Part shown: one piece after another, positions 1-8,324 of the stretch | Layout of the letters: each line of letters opens with the position of its first letter | Numbering within the stretch: the first letter of the stretch is position 1 | DNA from: Georgfuchsia toluolica | GTDB taxonomy: Bacteria; Pseudomonadota; Gammaproteobacteria; Burkholderiales; Rhodocyclaceae | Reading direction: 5' to 3' | Assembly (NCBI RefSeq): GCF_907163265.1 | Contig: NZ_CAJQUM010000001.1 | Span: 1,550,001-1,614,000, forward strand | Length of the DNA: 64,000 nucleotides | The notes under the pieces: generated by a model | The model's input: only the letters and a program-made list of their open reading frames with translations | Databases searched by the model: none | Told to the model about the DNA's origin: nothing | Made by a program: the position numbers and the translations under genes

Positions 1-929
1 ATGCGTTCGAGGATTCGATTGGGCGGCCCGACCAGGCTGACATTGATGACCGGGACATGTTGGCCCGCCAACCATGAGAATGCATTGGCAATCGCATCGA
101 CTGATCCGCCCGTGGGTTCAGCGCAGTAGACGTCGGCGGCATAAAGTTCCGCCCCCGGCGCGGCGCCGTGAAATCGCGCCGCCCTGCCCACCATGATCGA
201 GGCGACTGCCGTGCCATGCGCGCTGACTACCGTGCGCCCGCGGCAACCGTCGCGCTGAATGCGAGCCACCCTCAATGCATCGACGTTGCCATCGACACCG
301 CCATCGATGAGGCCAATTCTGCGGTACAAATTGGCTGTAGCGGCCTGCGGCGCGGCGGTCGGCGCGGTAGCGGCGCCCCTGCCTGCCAGCGTGGTCAGCC
401 CGCCTTCGCCATAAAGATGATTGAAGTCGAACGCGTCGTCCGGCGCCAGTTCGCGCAAACGCTTGAGTCCGTCCAATGTGGATACGCCCTCCTTCGGGCG
501 CAACACGACGGTGCCCGCGTCGAGTTCCGGCAGCGCGCGCTGCCGGATTATGTTGAAGCCTTCCGCTCGCGCCTTTTCGAGCAGGGCGGAAGATGGCAGG
601 TAAGCCACGATCTCGTTGCGGATCACCGGATTGCCGTTGGGATCGGGTTCCAGCCTGCCGCCATACCGGCGCAGGAGATCGCTATTTTTGCGCAGCCGCG
701 AGCCCTGCAAGTCGAGTCGCTCCAGGCCGGTCGTGGCTCGGGACGATGCCGGGCCGATGTCCGACGGGACGTTAAGCGGCAGCGTCGGCATCTGCAAGGG
801 GGGTAAATGCAGTTGCGCACGCGCAGAGCCTGCCGCCAGCAAGCAGGCAAGCAGCATCCAGCGCGCCGCCGCGCGTGCCGAGGAAGTGCCGGACGTTTCG
901 GCGGAGGATGCGAGACGGTGTGTTCTCAT
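1..929 (-). CDS. S8 (subtilisin-like) serine protease, 3' end cut by window edge
   Basis: Reading the minus strand from an ATG at 929 gives an open frame to the window start, about 309 residues. The N-terminus has a hydrophobic stretch ending in an Ala-x-Ala site (LLACLLAAGSARA), so the protein is probably exported. After about 170 residues comes IGLIDGGVDG, which fits the catalytic Asp box, then VVSAHGTAVASIMVGRA, which fits the catalytic His box. VINVSLVGPP near the window edge resembles the substrate-binding strand. The Ser box lies outside the window. It is divergent from the sigma/anti-sigma pair with about 90 bp between them, so regulation by that pair is possible. Family assignment is firm; the substrate is unknown. 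Confidence 0.85.
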   Translation of the reverse strand, partial: MRTHRLASSAETSGTSSARAAARWMLLACLLAAGSARAQLHLPPLQMPTLPLNVPSDIGPASSRATTGLERLDLQGSRLRKNSDLLRRYGGRLEPDPNGNPVIRNEIVAYLPSSALLEKARAEGFNIIRQRALPELDAGTVVLRPKEGVSTLDGLKRLRELAPDDAFDFNHLYGEGGLTTLAGRGAATAPTAAPQAATANLYRRIGLIDGGVDGNVDALRVARIQRDGCRGRTVVSAHGTAVASIMVGRAARFHGAAPGAELYAADVYCAEPTGGSVDAIANAFSWLAGQHVPVINVSLVGPPNRILER

Positions 930-1019
930 GCCGGAAGAGCAGATAATGATGTCCATATATACGCCAAACGAACGGGCCATGGAAGAAAATCCCTGTGTGA
1001 TTCGTTTTATCGTTAACAC

Positions 1020-1535
1020 ATGAAAGATACGGTCGAAGACCCGCGTGCCGATATCGCCGGATTGTTGCCACGGCTGCGGCGGTTCGCACGCGTGCTCACC
1101 CGCAACCGCGAGGATGCGGATGATCTGGTTCAGGTGGCCGTCGAGCGCGCCTTGAGGCGCACCGATCAATGGCAGCCGGGGTCGCGGCTGGACAGCTGGA
1201 TTTTCAGGATAATGAAAAATGCATGGATCGATGAAGTGCGAACGCGGGCAAGACGCAACAGGGTTTTCTCCCACGAGGAAGAAGGCGAGCATATCGACGT
1301 GTCGTACAACGAGCAGCATATCAATGCGATGGCGGTACGCAAGGCGATGGAACAACTGAGCGACGATCACCGCCTGGCCATCGGTCTGGTCCTGGTGGAA
1401 GGACTTCCATACAAGGAAGCGGCCGAGGTGTTGAACATTCCGGTCGGCACCTTGACCAGCCGCCTTTCGCGCGGCCGCGAAATCTTGCAGGCGATTCTTT
1501 CCGGCGGAGAGACGCGCCATGAGGGGCTGCCATGA
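1020..1535 (+). CDS. ECF-type RNA polymerase sigma factor
   Basis: The protein has 171 residues, a normal size for an ECF sigma factor. Region 2 is visible at about 20-75 (FARVLTRNREDADDLVQ, then DSWIFRIMKNAWIDEVR). Region 4 is at about 110-160, with the helix-turn-helix EGLPYKEAAEVLNIPVGTL. It directs RNA polymerase to a small regulon. The stop overlaps the start of the anti-sigma gene by ATGA, so the two are translationally coupled. A GGAA at 981 and a CGTT at 1003 upstream could form an ECF-type promoter, which would suggest autoregulation, but this is weak. No clear Shine-Dalgarno sequence precedes the ATG. Confidence 0.92.
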   Translation: MKDTVEDPRADIAGLLPRLRRFARVLTRNREDADDLVQVAVERALRRTDQWQPGSRLDSWIFRIMKNAWIDEVRTRARRNRVFSHEEEGEHIDVSYNEQHINAMAVRKAMEQLSDDHRLAIGLVLVEGLPYKEAAEVLNIPVGTLTSRLSRGREILQAILSGGETRHEGLP

Positions 1536-2281
1536 AATTCTCCGAAGAAACCCTGATGGCCTATGTGGATCAGCAACTGGACGCCGATACACGCGCGGCT
1601 GTCGAGGCCGCGATGGCCATGGATTCTGAGCTTGCGCGTCGCGTCGCACGTCATGTGGCGCTGGCCGGCAACATCCGCGCGGCCTTTGATCCGGTGCTGC
1701 GCGAAACAGTGCCGGTACGCCTGCTGAACGCTGTCGCAGCAAGCGCGGAGCACGGCGCGGCCGAGGTTATCGACCTCGCGCAGCAGCGCCAGGCGCAACG
1801 CAGCCGGCCGGTATGGCGCTGGTCGTGGCCGCAATGGGGTGCGATTGCGGCAAGTCTGGTGGTGGGCGTCATTGCCGGCCGCTTCAGTGGTCCGGATATC
1901 GAACCGGTGCAATTCGCCATGGCGGACGGCCGCATGGTTGCGCGCGGCACACTGGAACATGCCTTGTCGGCGCAACTGGAGAGCGCGCAACCGGACAATG
2001 CTCCAGTCAGGATCGGCATCAGCTTCATGGCCAAGAGCGGCGAATACTGCCGCACTTTTGCGCTCGCGCAGGGTTCCGCCGGACTGGCATGCAGGACCGG
2101 CAAGGATTGGCGTCTGCAGGTTTTGGCCCAGGCCGCAGCGGCACCGCCTGCCGCCATTTATCGTATGGCGGGAAGCGATATGCCCTCGGCCGTCATGCGG
2201 GAAGTGGAAGCCGCGATTATGGGCAGCCCGCTCGATGCAACTGAGGAGCAGTCGGCCCGGCAGCGCGCCTGGCGCAAGTAA
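1532..2281 (+). CDS. Anti-sigma factor, single-pass membrane protein
   Basis: The protein has 249 residues. The first 60 or so (beginning MKFSEETLMAYVDQQLD) resemble the cytoplasmic sigma-binding domain of RsiW/ChrR-like anti-sigma factors. A transmembrane segment lies near 105-122 (WGAIAASLVVGVIAGRF), and a periplasmic part of about 125 residues follows. No zinc-binding HxxxCxxC motif is visible, so it is not an obvious ZAS-type factor. It overlaps the sigma gene by 4 bp. It presumably holds the ECF factor inactive until an envelope signal arrives; the divergent exported protease may belong to the same response. Confidence 0.8.
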   Translation: MKFSEETLMAYVDQQLDADTRAAVEAAMAMDSELARRVARHVALAGNIRAAFDPVLRETVPVRLLNAVAASAEHGAAEVIDLAQQRQAQRSRPVWRWSWPQWGAIAASLVVGVIAGRFSGPDIEPVQFAMADGRMVARGTLEHALSAQLESAQPDNAPVRIGISFMAKSGEYCRTFALAQGSAGLACRTGKDWRLQVLAQAAAAPPAAIYRMAGSDMPSAVMREVEAAIMGSPLDATEEQSARQRAWRK

Positions 2282-2354
2282 GCGCCCTGCATCTCCTTCA
2301 CAGCAAGAGCGTGGCAACAGGGTCTGAACAGGCATGAGTTCCAAATACGAAGAA

Positions 2355-2388
2355 ACTCATCGTCCCCGTTGTGCGGGGGACGATGAGT
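2355..2388. terminator. Strong hairpin between convergent genes
   Basis: A perfect 13-bp inverted repeat (ACTCATCGTCCCC / GGGGACGATGAGT) with an 8-nt loop lies between the anti-sigma gene and the convergent glycine-rich gene. On the minus strand it is followed by a short T-rich stretch, so it most likely ends the minus-strand transcript and perhaps acts both ways. Confidence 0.6.
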
Positions 2389-2427
2389 CTCAGTGATGCT
2401 ACGGCTCGCTGTGCGATACCGCAGCCG

Positions 2428-3255
2428 TTAGCGCATGCTGGAGGACATGTCAGCGTCGGCCGATCCCGACGATCCGGCAGAAGCATGCGCCCCGATGGAA
2501 GCAGATGATTCCAATCCGGCATTGCTGCTCGCCTTGCCGGGCCTGCTGCCGGTGCGGGTCACCCGCGACGACGCGGCATCAGGCACGCCCCGTGCCGATT
2601 TTGCAGTACCGGCTGCTGCCTTGGTCGAGTGGTTGGCTGTATTGCGTGCCACAGCCCCTGCCGGCGCCTTGCCCTTGCCCGCTGTGTAGTCCGCAGCATC
2701 AAGAGTGGCGTTGCTACCCGTGTCGATACTGCCCGCCGCTGATCCAGCCGCGGTCACGCTGGCGCCTTGCGCGGTATCGGCAGCGGATTTCGCCGCGTCG
2801 CCAGCATCATGGACTTTCGAAACCACCGGACCCTTGGTCTTGTTGATGGCGCCGTGTGTTTTATCAACCAGCCCGCTGCCTTTTTGCGTGGCACTTTGCA
2901 GATTGGAGGTGCGTGGCCCGGCATCTCCGTTGACTGTGCTGCTGACATTGCCGGCGATATTACCGCTTGTGTCTGCGCCGATCTTCCCACCGTTCCCGGC
3001 GTCGGCGGCACCCTGCGCCGTAGTGCTGGCGTTGCCCGCCGCGCCGACCTCACCACTTGGCTTATTCTTTAGGCCCGGGAGGCGTTCGTTCACCATCCCG
3101 TTAAAGCCGCCACCGGCACCAATCCCGGCACCACCCAATGCGCCGCCACCCAAAGAACCGCCGCCAATCCCGCCTAGCAGGCCTGCGTAAGTGGGAATGG
3201 AGAAAGCAAGGACACCGGCCAGCGCGCCACTTGCCAAAACATATCTGGATTTCAT
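2428..3255 (-). CDS. Glycine/alanine-rich exported protein of unknown function
   Basis: I placed the start at the ATG at 3255 because AAGGAG lies seven bases upstream and the first residues form a signal peptide (MKSRYVLASGALAGVLAFS, cut after TYA). A longer frame to 3411 has no such signal. The mature part is low complexity: a GGIGGGSLGGGALGG block followed by repetitive Ala/Gly/Ser/Thr/Asn sequence to the end, with no cysteines and no catalytic motif. I do not recognise the family. The composition fits an extracytoplasmic structural or surface protein. It is divergent from the hydrogenase operon. Confidence 0.6.
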   Translation of the reverse strand: MKSRYVLASGALAGVLAFSIPTYAGLLGGIGGGSLGGGALGGAGIGAGGGFNGMVNERLPGLKNKPSGEVGAAGNASTTAQGAADAGNGGKIGADTSGNIAGNVSSTVNGDAGPRTSNLQSATQKGSGLVDKTHGAINKTKGPVVSKVHDAGDAAKSAADTAQGASVTAAGSAAGSIDTGSNATLDAADYTAGKGKAPAGAVARNTANHSTKAAAGTAKSARGVPDAASSRVTRTGSRPGKASSNAGLESSASIGAHASAGSSGSADADMSSSMR

Positions 3256-3470
3256 GGTCAATCTCCTTGTAAAAGGCCGCGGACAATCCGCGTTACCTGT
3301 ATCGAGAACGACAGGGACACAGGGTTTCTTCCATCCCTGTAGAAATATTTTTGGATCGGCGCCAATCTTCCGGGTTTTGACCTGATTCAATTCCATGTTG
3401 ATTCCGCGCAATACCCGCGTAGCCTGAATGCGCTAGCCTGACATTGAATCGCCATCAGGAGACATGACTG
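3256..3470. promoter_or_regulatory. Divergent intergenic region upstream of hoxF
   Basis: This 215-bp spacer must hold promoters for both the glycine-rich gene and the hox operon. Two inverted repeats are visible: CGCGGA-CAA-TCCGCG at 3278-3292, and ACAGGGA with TCCCTGT at 3311-3317 and 3334-3340. Either could be an operator or a leader hairpin. I do not see a convincing sigma-54 -24/-12 element. Confidence 0.3.
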
Positions 3471-5249
3471 GTGACAGCACATTTGAATCACATCCTCGAA
3501 CGCCACGGCCACGATGGAACACGGCTGCTGGAAATCCTGCGCGAGACGCAGGATTTGCTGGGCTGGCTGGCGCCGGAAACCATTGACACCATCGCCACGG
3601 CCATCGGCTGGCCACGAGCGCGGGTGGAGAGTACGGCAGGGTTCTACAGTTTCTTCCACACCCGCCCCCTGGGCAGGTACCGGGTGCTGTTCTCCGACAA
3701 TATCACCGACCGCATGCTGGGCAATCGCGAGTTGATGCAGGCCCTGTGCAACAAGCTCTGGCTGGAACCGGGACGCGTCTCGGAAGACGGACTGGTCAGC
3801 GTGGATGCCACGTCCTGTACCGGCCTGTGCGATCAGGGGCCGGCGGCTCTGGTGAATTACCGCGCGATCTCGAATCTCACCTCCGATCGGATCGACACCA
3901 TGGCGGAACTGATCCGCAGCGAGACTCCCGTCGCCGAGTGGCCTGCCGATTGGTTCCGGATCGAAGACAACATCCGCCGCCGCGACGTCCTGCTCAACTA
4001 CGACCTTGCTCCCGGCGCAGCGCTGGCGGCGGGACTGGCGCGCGGCGCGACAGAATTTCTCGATGAGGTCAAGCGCTCCGGGCTGCGCGGCCGTGGCGGT
4101 GCAGGTTTCCTCACCGGCCGGAAATGGCAGTCCTGCCGCATTGCGCCGGGCGCAGAACATTATGTAGTGTGCAATGCCGATGAGGGCGAACCGGGTACCT
4201 TCAAGGACCGCGTGCTGCTCACTTCATATGCTGATATGGTATTCGAAGGAATGACGCTGGCCGGCTTTGCCATCGGCGCGAAGCAGGGGCTGCTTTATTT
4301 GCGCGGCGAATACCGTTACCTGCTCGATCCGCTGGAGGCTGCGTTGACGCGACGGCGTAGCGCGGGTCTGTTGGGAACAAATATTCAAGGCAAGGACTTT
4401 GACTTCGACATCGATATCCGCCTCGGTGCCGGCGCCTATATTTGCGGCGAGGAGTCGGCATTGATTGAATCGCTCGAAGGCAAGCCGGGCAAGCCGCGCA
4501 TCCGCCCGCCCTTCCCGGTGACTCACGGCTACCTGAATCAACCGACCATAGTGAACAACGTCGAGACGCTCGCCGCCGCCTGTCTGATCGCCAAGCATGG
4601 CGGCACGTGGTTCGCCGCCATCGGCAGCGCTAGCTCAGCCGGCACCAAACTGCTCTCGGTGTCCGGCGACGTGGCGCGGCCCGGCATCTACGAATATCCT
4701 TTTGGCATCAGCATCACCGAAGTGCTGGCCGATGCCGGTGCACTCAATACGCTGGCGGTGCAGATCTCGGGCGCGGCGGGCAATTGCCTGGCCGACAACG
4801 AGTTCGGCCGCCGCATCGCCTATGAAGACGTGCCCACCGCTGGCTCCTTCATGGTCTTCAACCACGGCCGCGACATGTTCGACGTGGTGAGCAATTTCGT
4901 CCATTTCTTCGCCCACGAGTCCTGCGGCTTCTGTACTCCCTGCCGGGTTGGCACCGCGGTCAACCGGCGCCTGATCGACAAGATCGCCGCCGGCCACGGC
5001 TCGCCTTACGATATCGACGAGATGTTCAAGATGCACCGCCTGATGCAGGGCACGAGCCACTGCGGCTTGGGCAACTCGGCAACTACAGCCCTGTTCGACA
5101 TACTCTACAAATTCAAGCCCACCTTTGAGCGGCGGCTCCAGTCTCTCGATTTCGAGCCGCGCTTCGACCTTGACTATGCCCTTTCCGAGGCGCGGCGCAT
5201 GACCGGGCGCGACGACGCCGGGGCACATTTGACAGATGAGAAATCATGA
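3471..5249 (+). CDS. hoxF: NAD-reducing hydrogenase diaphorase subunit HoxF
   Basis: HoxF is the NAD(H)- and FMN-binding subunit of the soluble bidirectional [NiFe]-hydrogenase (group 3d). Its 592 residues match the fused NuoE-NuoF layout. The N-terminal part carries CTGLCDQGP (Cys116/Cys120). The flavin/NADH site shows GLRGRGGAGFLTGRKW (205-219) and NADEGEPGTFKDR (235-247). A [4Fe-4S] cluster is formed by CGFCTPC (485-491) with Cys531. I chose the GTG start because a CAGGAG lies nine bases upstream and the family N-terminus begins there. It is the first gene of hoxFUYHW and delivers electrons from H2 to NAD+. Confidence 0.95.
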   Translation: MTAHLNHILERHGHDGTRLLEILRETQDLLGWLAPETIDTIATAIGWPRARVESTAGFYSFFHTRPLGRYRVLFSDNITDRMLGNRELMQALCNKLWLEPGRVSEDGLVSVDATSCTGLCDQGPAALVNYRAISNLTSDRIDTMAELIRSETPVAEWPADWFRIEDNIRRRDVLLNYDLAPGAALAAGLARGATEFLDEVKRSGLRGRGGAGFLTGRKWQSCRIAPGAEHYVVCNADEGEPGTFKDRVLLTSYADMVFEGMTLAGFAIGAKQGLLYLRGEYRYLLDPLEAALTRRRSAGLLGTNIQGKDFDFDIDIRLGAGAYICGEESALIESLEGKPGKPRIRPPFPVTHGYLNQPTIVNNVETLAAACLIAKHGGTWFAAIGSASSAGTKLLSVSGDVARPGIYEYPFGISITEVLADAGALNTLAVQISGAAGNCLADNEFGRRIAYEDVPTAGSFMVFNHGRDMFDVVSNFVHFFAHESCGFCTPCRVGTAVNRRLIDKIAAGHGSPYDIDEMFKMHRLMQGTSHCGLGNSATTALFDILYKFKPTFERRLQSLDFEPRFDLDYALSEARRMTGRDDAGAHLTDEKS

Positions 5250-5256
5250 ACCTCCG

Positions 5257-5345
5257 CCACCAAGACACCAAGGACACAAAGATGCATCAAGAAAACCTTT
5301 CAAGAATTTCTTGGTGCCGCTTGGTGCTCTTGGTGCCCTGGTGGT
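5257..5345. repeat. Imperfect palindromic repeat, hoxF-hoxU spacer
   Basis: The left arm begins CCACCAAGACACCAAGGA and the right arm ends CTTGGTGCCCTGGTGG. Over about 38 bases the arms are reverse complements with roughly ten mismatches, separated by a short loop. Related elements occur at 6631 and 8214. It is followed by GTAAAAGATTTTTAC, just before the hoxU start. It looks like a REP- or MITE-type interspersed repeat, transcribed within the operon. Confidence 0.75.
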
Positions 5346-5360
5346 AAAAGATTTTTACTC

Positions 5361-6080
5361 ATGAGCGCGCAACAAATCTTCTTTCTCGACAACGAAGAGG
5401 TTTCCTTCACCGAAGGGCAAACCATCATCGCGGCGGCCAAGGCCGCGGGCAAGTACATTCCGCATCTGTGCTGGCATCCGGACTTCGCTGCCCACGGTTC
5501 CTGCAAGCTTTGCACGGTCAAGCTGCTTGACCCTCATGGCGACCGTTTCGTTTCCGCCTGCACCACGCCGGCTGCCGCGAACATGATCGTGGAAAACCAC
5601 AGCCTGGAACTCGACCACAAGCGCCGCACCCTGCTCCAGTTGCTGTTTGTCGAGGGCAACCATTTCTGTCCCTCCTGCGAAATAAGCGGTTCATGCAAGT
5701 TGCAGGCCACCGCCTATGATGTTAGCATGATGACGCCTCATTTCGATCATTTCTACCCCGACCGTCCGGTGGATGCCTCCCACACCGACGTGCTGCTCGA
5801 TTTCAATCGCTGCATCATGTGCGAACTGTGCGTGCGCGCCAGCCGCGACGTGGACGGCAAGAATGTGTTTGCCTTGTCGGGGCGCGGCATCAAATCGCAT
5901 CTGATCGTCAACAGCGCCAGCGGCCGTCTGGCCGACACCGACTTTGCCGTCACCGACCGTGCCATGACCGCGTGTCCGGTCGGCGTCATCCTGCCCAAGG
6001 CCCAAGGCTTCAAGGTCCCGATCGGCAAACGCCGCTACGACGTACACTCCATCCACGAAGTCGAGGAGGGCGAAACATGA
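5361..6080 (+). CDS. hoxU: NAD-reducing hydrogenase diaphorase small subunit HoxU
   Basis: HoxU relays electrons between the hydrogenase module and HoxF. The 239 residues match the N-terminal part of NuoG. Cys37, Cys48, Cys51 and Cys67 form a plant-type [2Fe-2S] site. HxCPSCEISGSC at 101-112 gives a His/Cys3 [4Fe-4S] site. CIMCELC (151-157) with Cys205 gives a further [4Fe-4S] site. The stop overlaps the hoxY start (ATGA). The 111-bp spacer upstream holds a palindromic repeat. Confidence 0.95.
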   Translation: MSAQQIFFLDNEEVSFTEGQTIIAAAKAAGKYIPHLCWHPDFAAHGSCKLCTVKLLDPHGDRFVSACTTPAAANMIVENHSLELDHKRRTLLQLLFVEGNHFCPSCEISGSCKLQATAYDVSMMTPHFDHFYPDRPVDASHTDVLLDFNRCIMCELCVRASRDVDGKNVFALSGRGIKSHLIVNSASGRLADTDFAVTDRAMTACPVGVILPKAQGFKVPIGKRRYDVHSIHEVEEGET

Positions 6081-6619
6081 CGGGAAAGTTCCGTGTCGCC
6101 ACCGTCAGCCTCGCCGGCTGCTTCGGCTGCCATACATCGCTGCTCGACATCGACGAGCGCCTGTTGCAACTGGTGGAACTGGTGCAGTTCGATCGTTCGC
6201 CGCTGAACGACATCAAGCAACTTGGCGACTGCGATCTCGGCTTCATCGAGGGCGGCGTCTGCAATGCGGAAAACGTGCATGTGCTGCGCGATTTCCGCCG
6301 CCATTGCCGCACGCTGGCTGCAATCGGTGCCTGTGCCGTGAACGGCGGCCTGCCGGCGCAGCGCAACCATTTGCAGTTGAGCGGGATCCTGGAAGAGGTC
6401 TATGTCACCGGTACCGGCCTGGCGCCGGGCAGCCGCATTCCCAACGATTCCGAACTGCCGCTGCCGCTGAACAAGGTGCACGCGATCCACGAAGTGGTGA
6501 AGGTCGACTATTTCCTGCCCGGCTGCCCGCCCTCGGCCGATGCGATCTGGAAATTCCTCACCGACCTGATCGCCGGACGCACGCCCGCGCTGCGCCATCC
6601 GCTTCTGCATTACGACTGA
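6077..6619 (+). CDS. hoxY: NAD-reducing hydrogenase small subunit HoxY
   Basis: HoxY is the small subunit of the [NiFe]-hydrogenase module and carries the proximal [4Fe-4S] cluster. The start at 6077 gives 180 residues, typical of the short HoxY type that lacks a Tat signal and medial/distal clusters. Cluster ligands are visible in AGCFGCH (Cys15, Cys18), GACAVNGG (Cys86) and FLPGCPPSAD (Cys150). The start overlaps the hoxU stop, with GAGGAGGG upstream as ribosome binding site. The enzyme is expected in the cytoplasm. Confidence 0.95.
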   Translation: MTGKFRVATVSLAGCFGCHTSLLDIDERLLQLVELVQFDRSPLNDIKQLGDCDLGFIEGGVCNAENVHVLRDFRRHCRTLAAIGACAVNGGLPAQRNHLQLSGILEEVYVTGTGLAPGSRIPNDSELPLPLNKVHAIHEVVKVDYFLPGCPPSADAIWKFLTDLIAGRTPALRHPLLHYD

Positions 6620-6630
6620 CAAACCCATGA

Positions 6631-6719
6631 GCCACAGAGGACACGGAGGTCACAGAGACAAACCCGATTGGCTTTGTTTTGTTTTTTCTCTGTGATCTCT
6701 GTGGCTAAAAGGTTTTAGC
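6631..6719. repeat. Imperfect palindromic repeat, hoxY-hoxH spacer
   Basis: The left arm GCCACAGAGGACACGGAGGT is partly the reverse complement of the right arm TCTCTGTGATCTCTGTGGC, with a T-rich loop. It ends in GGCTAAAAGGTTTTAGCC, a perfect palindrome directly before the hoxH start. It differs in sequence from the elements at 5257 and 8214 but has the same design and position. Confidence 0.7.
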
Positions 6720-6721
6720 CC

Positions 6722-8182
6722 ATGACTGAACTCGAAACTGCCGCCGACACCCGCAATCTGCGCCGCGTCGCCATCGACCCGGTATCGCGCGTCGAAGGCC
6801 ACGGCAAGGTAACGATCCTGCTTGACGACAACAACCAGGTGCATCAAGTACGCCTGCATATCGTCGAGTTCCGCGGCTTCGAGCGCTTCATTCAGGGCAG
6901 ACCCTATTGGGAAGTGCCGGTGATGGTGCAGCGCCTGTGTGGCATCTGCCCGGTGTCCCACCACCTGGCGGCGTCAAAGGCGTTCGACATCGTGGTCGGC
7001 GCGCGGCAGCTCACGCCCACCGCGGAAAAAATGCGCCGCCTCATGCACTACGGCCAGATCCTGCAATCGCACGCCCTGCACTTCTATTACCTGGCATCGC
7101 CCGATCTGCTGTTCGGCTTCGATTCCGAGGTGGCGAAGCGAAACATCGTCGGCGTCGCGGCGCGCTATCCGGATATCGCCCGGAAAGGCATCCTGCTGCG
7201 CAAATTTGGTCAGGAAGTCATTCGCATCACGGCCGGCAAGCGCGTGCATGGCACCGGCTCGGTGCCGGGCGGCGTCAACAAGTCGCTGTCGCAGGAGGAG
7301 CGGGCCGAACTGATGAAGGACGCCTACCAGATGGTGGCCTGGAGCCGGGAAGCGGTAGACATCATCAAACAACTGCACCGGCAAAACCGCGCCCTCTACG
7401 ATACCTTCGGCGCCTTTCGCTCCAGCTTCATGAGCCTTGTCGCTCCCGATGGCAGCCTCGACCTCTACCACGGTACGTTGCGCGCACGCGACGTCGACGG
7501 CAAGATCATTTTCGACCAGGTGGATTACCAGAACTATGAGCAGATCATTACCGAGGAAGTGAAGCCCTGGAGCTACATGAAGTTTCCCTTCTTCACCATC
7601 CTCGGCCCCGAGGCCGGCTGGTACAAGGTCGGCCCCCTGGCGCGAGTGCAGAACTGCGACAGCATCCCGACCCCGCTGGCCGAACATCAGCGGCGCGAAT
7701 TCGTCGACTATGCCGGCGGCAAGCCGCTGCATGCCACCCTGGGCTACCACTGGGCGCGCATGATCGAAATGCTGTTCGCCGCCGAAACCATCAAGGATCT
7801 GCTCCATGACGATGATCTGGAAGGCACCGACCTGGTGGCAAGCGGCGAGCGGCAAAAGGAAGGCGTCGGCGTGATCGAGGCGCCGCGCGGCACTCTGTTC
7901 CATCACTACCGCGTCGGCGACAACGACCTGGTGACCATGGCCAACCTGATCGTCTCCACCACCAACAACAACCAGGCAATGAATACGGCAGTGCGCGAGG
8001 TGGCTAAGAAATACCTCAACGGCCGCGAAATCACCGAGGGCCTGCTCAACCACATCGAAGTCGCGATCCGCGCCTTCGATCCCTGCCTCTCCTGCGCCAC
8101 CCATGCGCTGGGGCAGATGCCGCTAGAGGTCAGTCTGGTCGATGCGGAAGGCACATTGCTTGATCGCAGAACCAAAGCATGA
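6722..8182 (+). CDS. hoxH: NAD-reducing hydrogenase large subunit HoxH
   Basis: HoxH holds the NiFe(CN)2CO active site that splits or forms H2. The 486 residues include the N-terminal RVEGHGKVTI, the L1 ligand motif RLCGIC (Cys73, Cys76) and the L2 motif DPCLSCATH (Cys455, Cys458). About 25 residues follow the His461 region, the C-terminal extension that HoxW removes after nickel insertion. All four nickel-binding cysteines are present, so the enzyme should be functional. The hyp maturation genes are not in this window and must be elsewhere. Confidence 0.96.
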   Translation: MTELETAADTRNLRRVAIDPVSRVEGHGKVTILLDDNNQVHQVRLHIVEFRGFERFIQGRPYWEVPVMVQRLCGICPVSHHLAASKAFDIVVGARQLTPTAEKMRRLMHYGQILQSHALHFYYLASPDLLFGFDSEVAKRNIVGVAARYPDIARKGILLRKFGQEVIRITAGKRVHGTGSVPGGVNKSLSQEERAELMKDAYQMVAWSREAVDIIKQLHRQNRALYDTFGAFRSSFMSLVAPDGSLDLYHGTLRARDVDGKIIFDQVDYQNYEQIITEEVKPWSYMKFPFFTILGPEAGWYKVGPLARVQNCDSIPTPLAEHQRREFVDYAGGKPLHATLGYHWARMIEMLFAAETIKDLLHDDDLEGTDLVASGERQKEGVGVIEAPRGTLFHHYRVGDNDLVTMANLIVSTTNNNQAMNTAVREVAKKYLNGREITEGLLNHIEVAIRAFDPCLSCATHALGQMPLEVSLVDAEGTLLDRRTKA

Positions 8183-8213
8183 ACAGTGATAAGAGACCAA
8201 ACAGGAATCTTTA

Positions 8214-8315
8214 CCACCAAGACACCAAGAACACCAAGCAGCACCAAGAAATTCAGAATCGGTTTTACTTGGTGAACCTTGGTGTCCTTTGTGCCTTGAT
8301 GGTGAAAGGTTTTAC
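8214..8315. repeat. Imperfect palindromic repeat, hoxH-hoxW spacer
   Basis: The left arm begins ACCACCAAGACACCAAGAAC and the right arm contains CTTGGTGAACCTTGGTGTCC. The arms are imperfect reverse complements and closely resemble the element at 5257. It ends with GGTGAAAGGTTTTAC shortly before the hoxW start, echoing the ends of the other two copies. Confidence 0.75.
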
Positions 8316-8324
8316 GCATTCAAG

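Noticed and set aside
168-806. Long plus-strand frame of about 212 residues
   Set aside because: The minus strand carries a signal peptide and two subtilase catalytic boxes through the same bases, so the plus frame is a shadow.
2435-3190. Overlapping plus-strand frames opposite the glycine-rich gene
   Set aside because: They have no ribosome binding site and mirror the low-complexity minus-strand gene.
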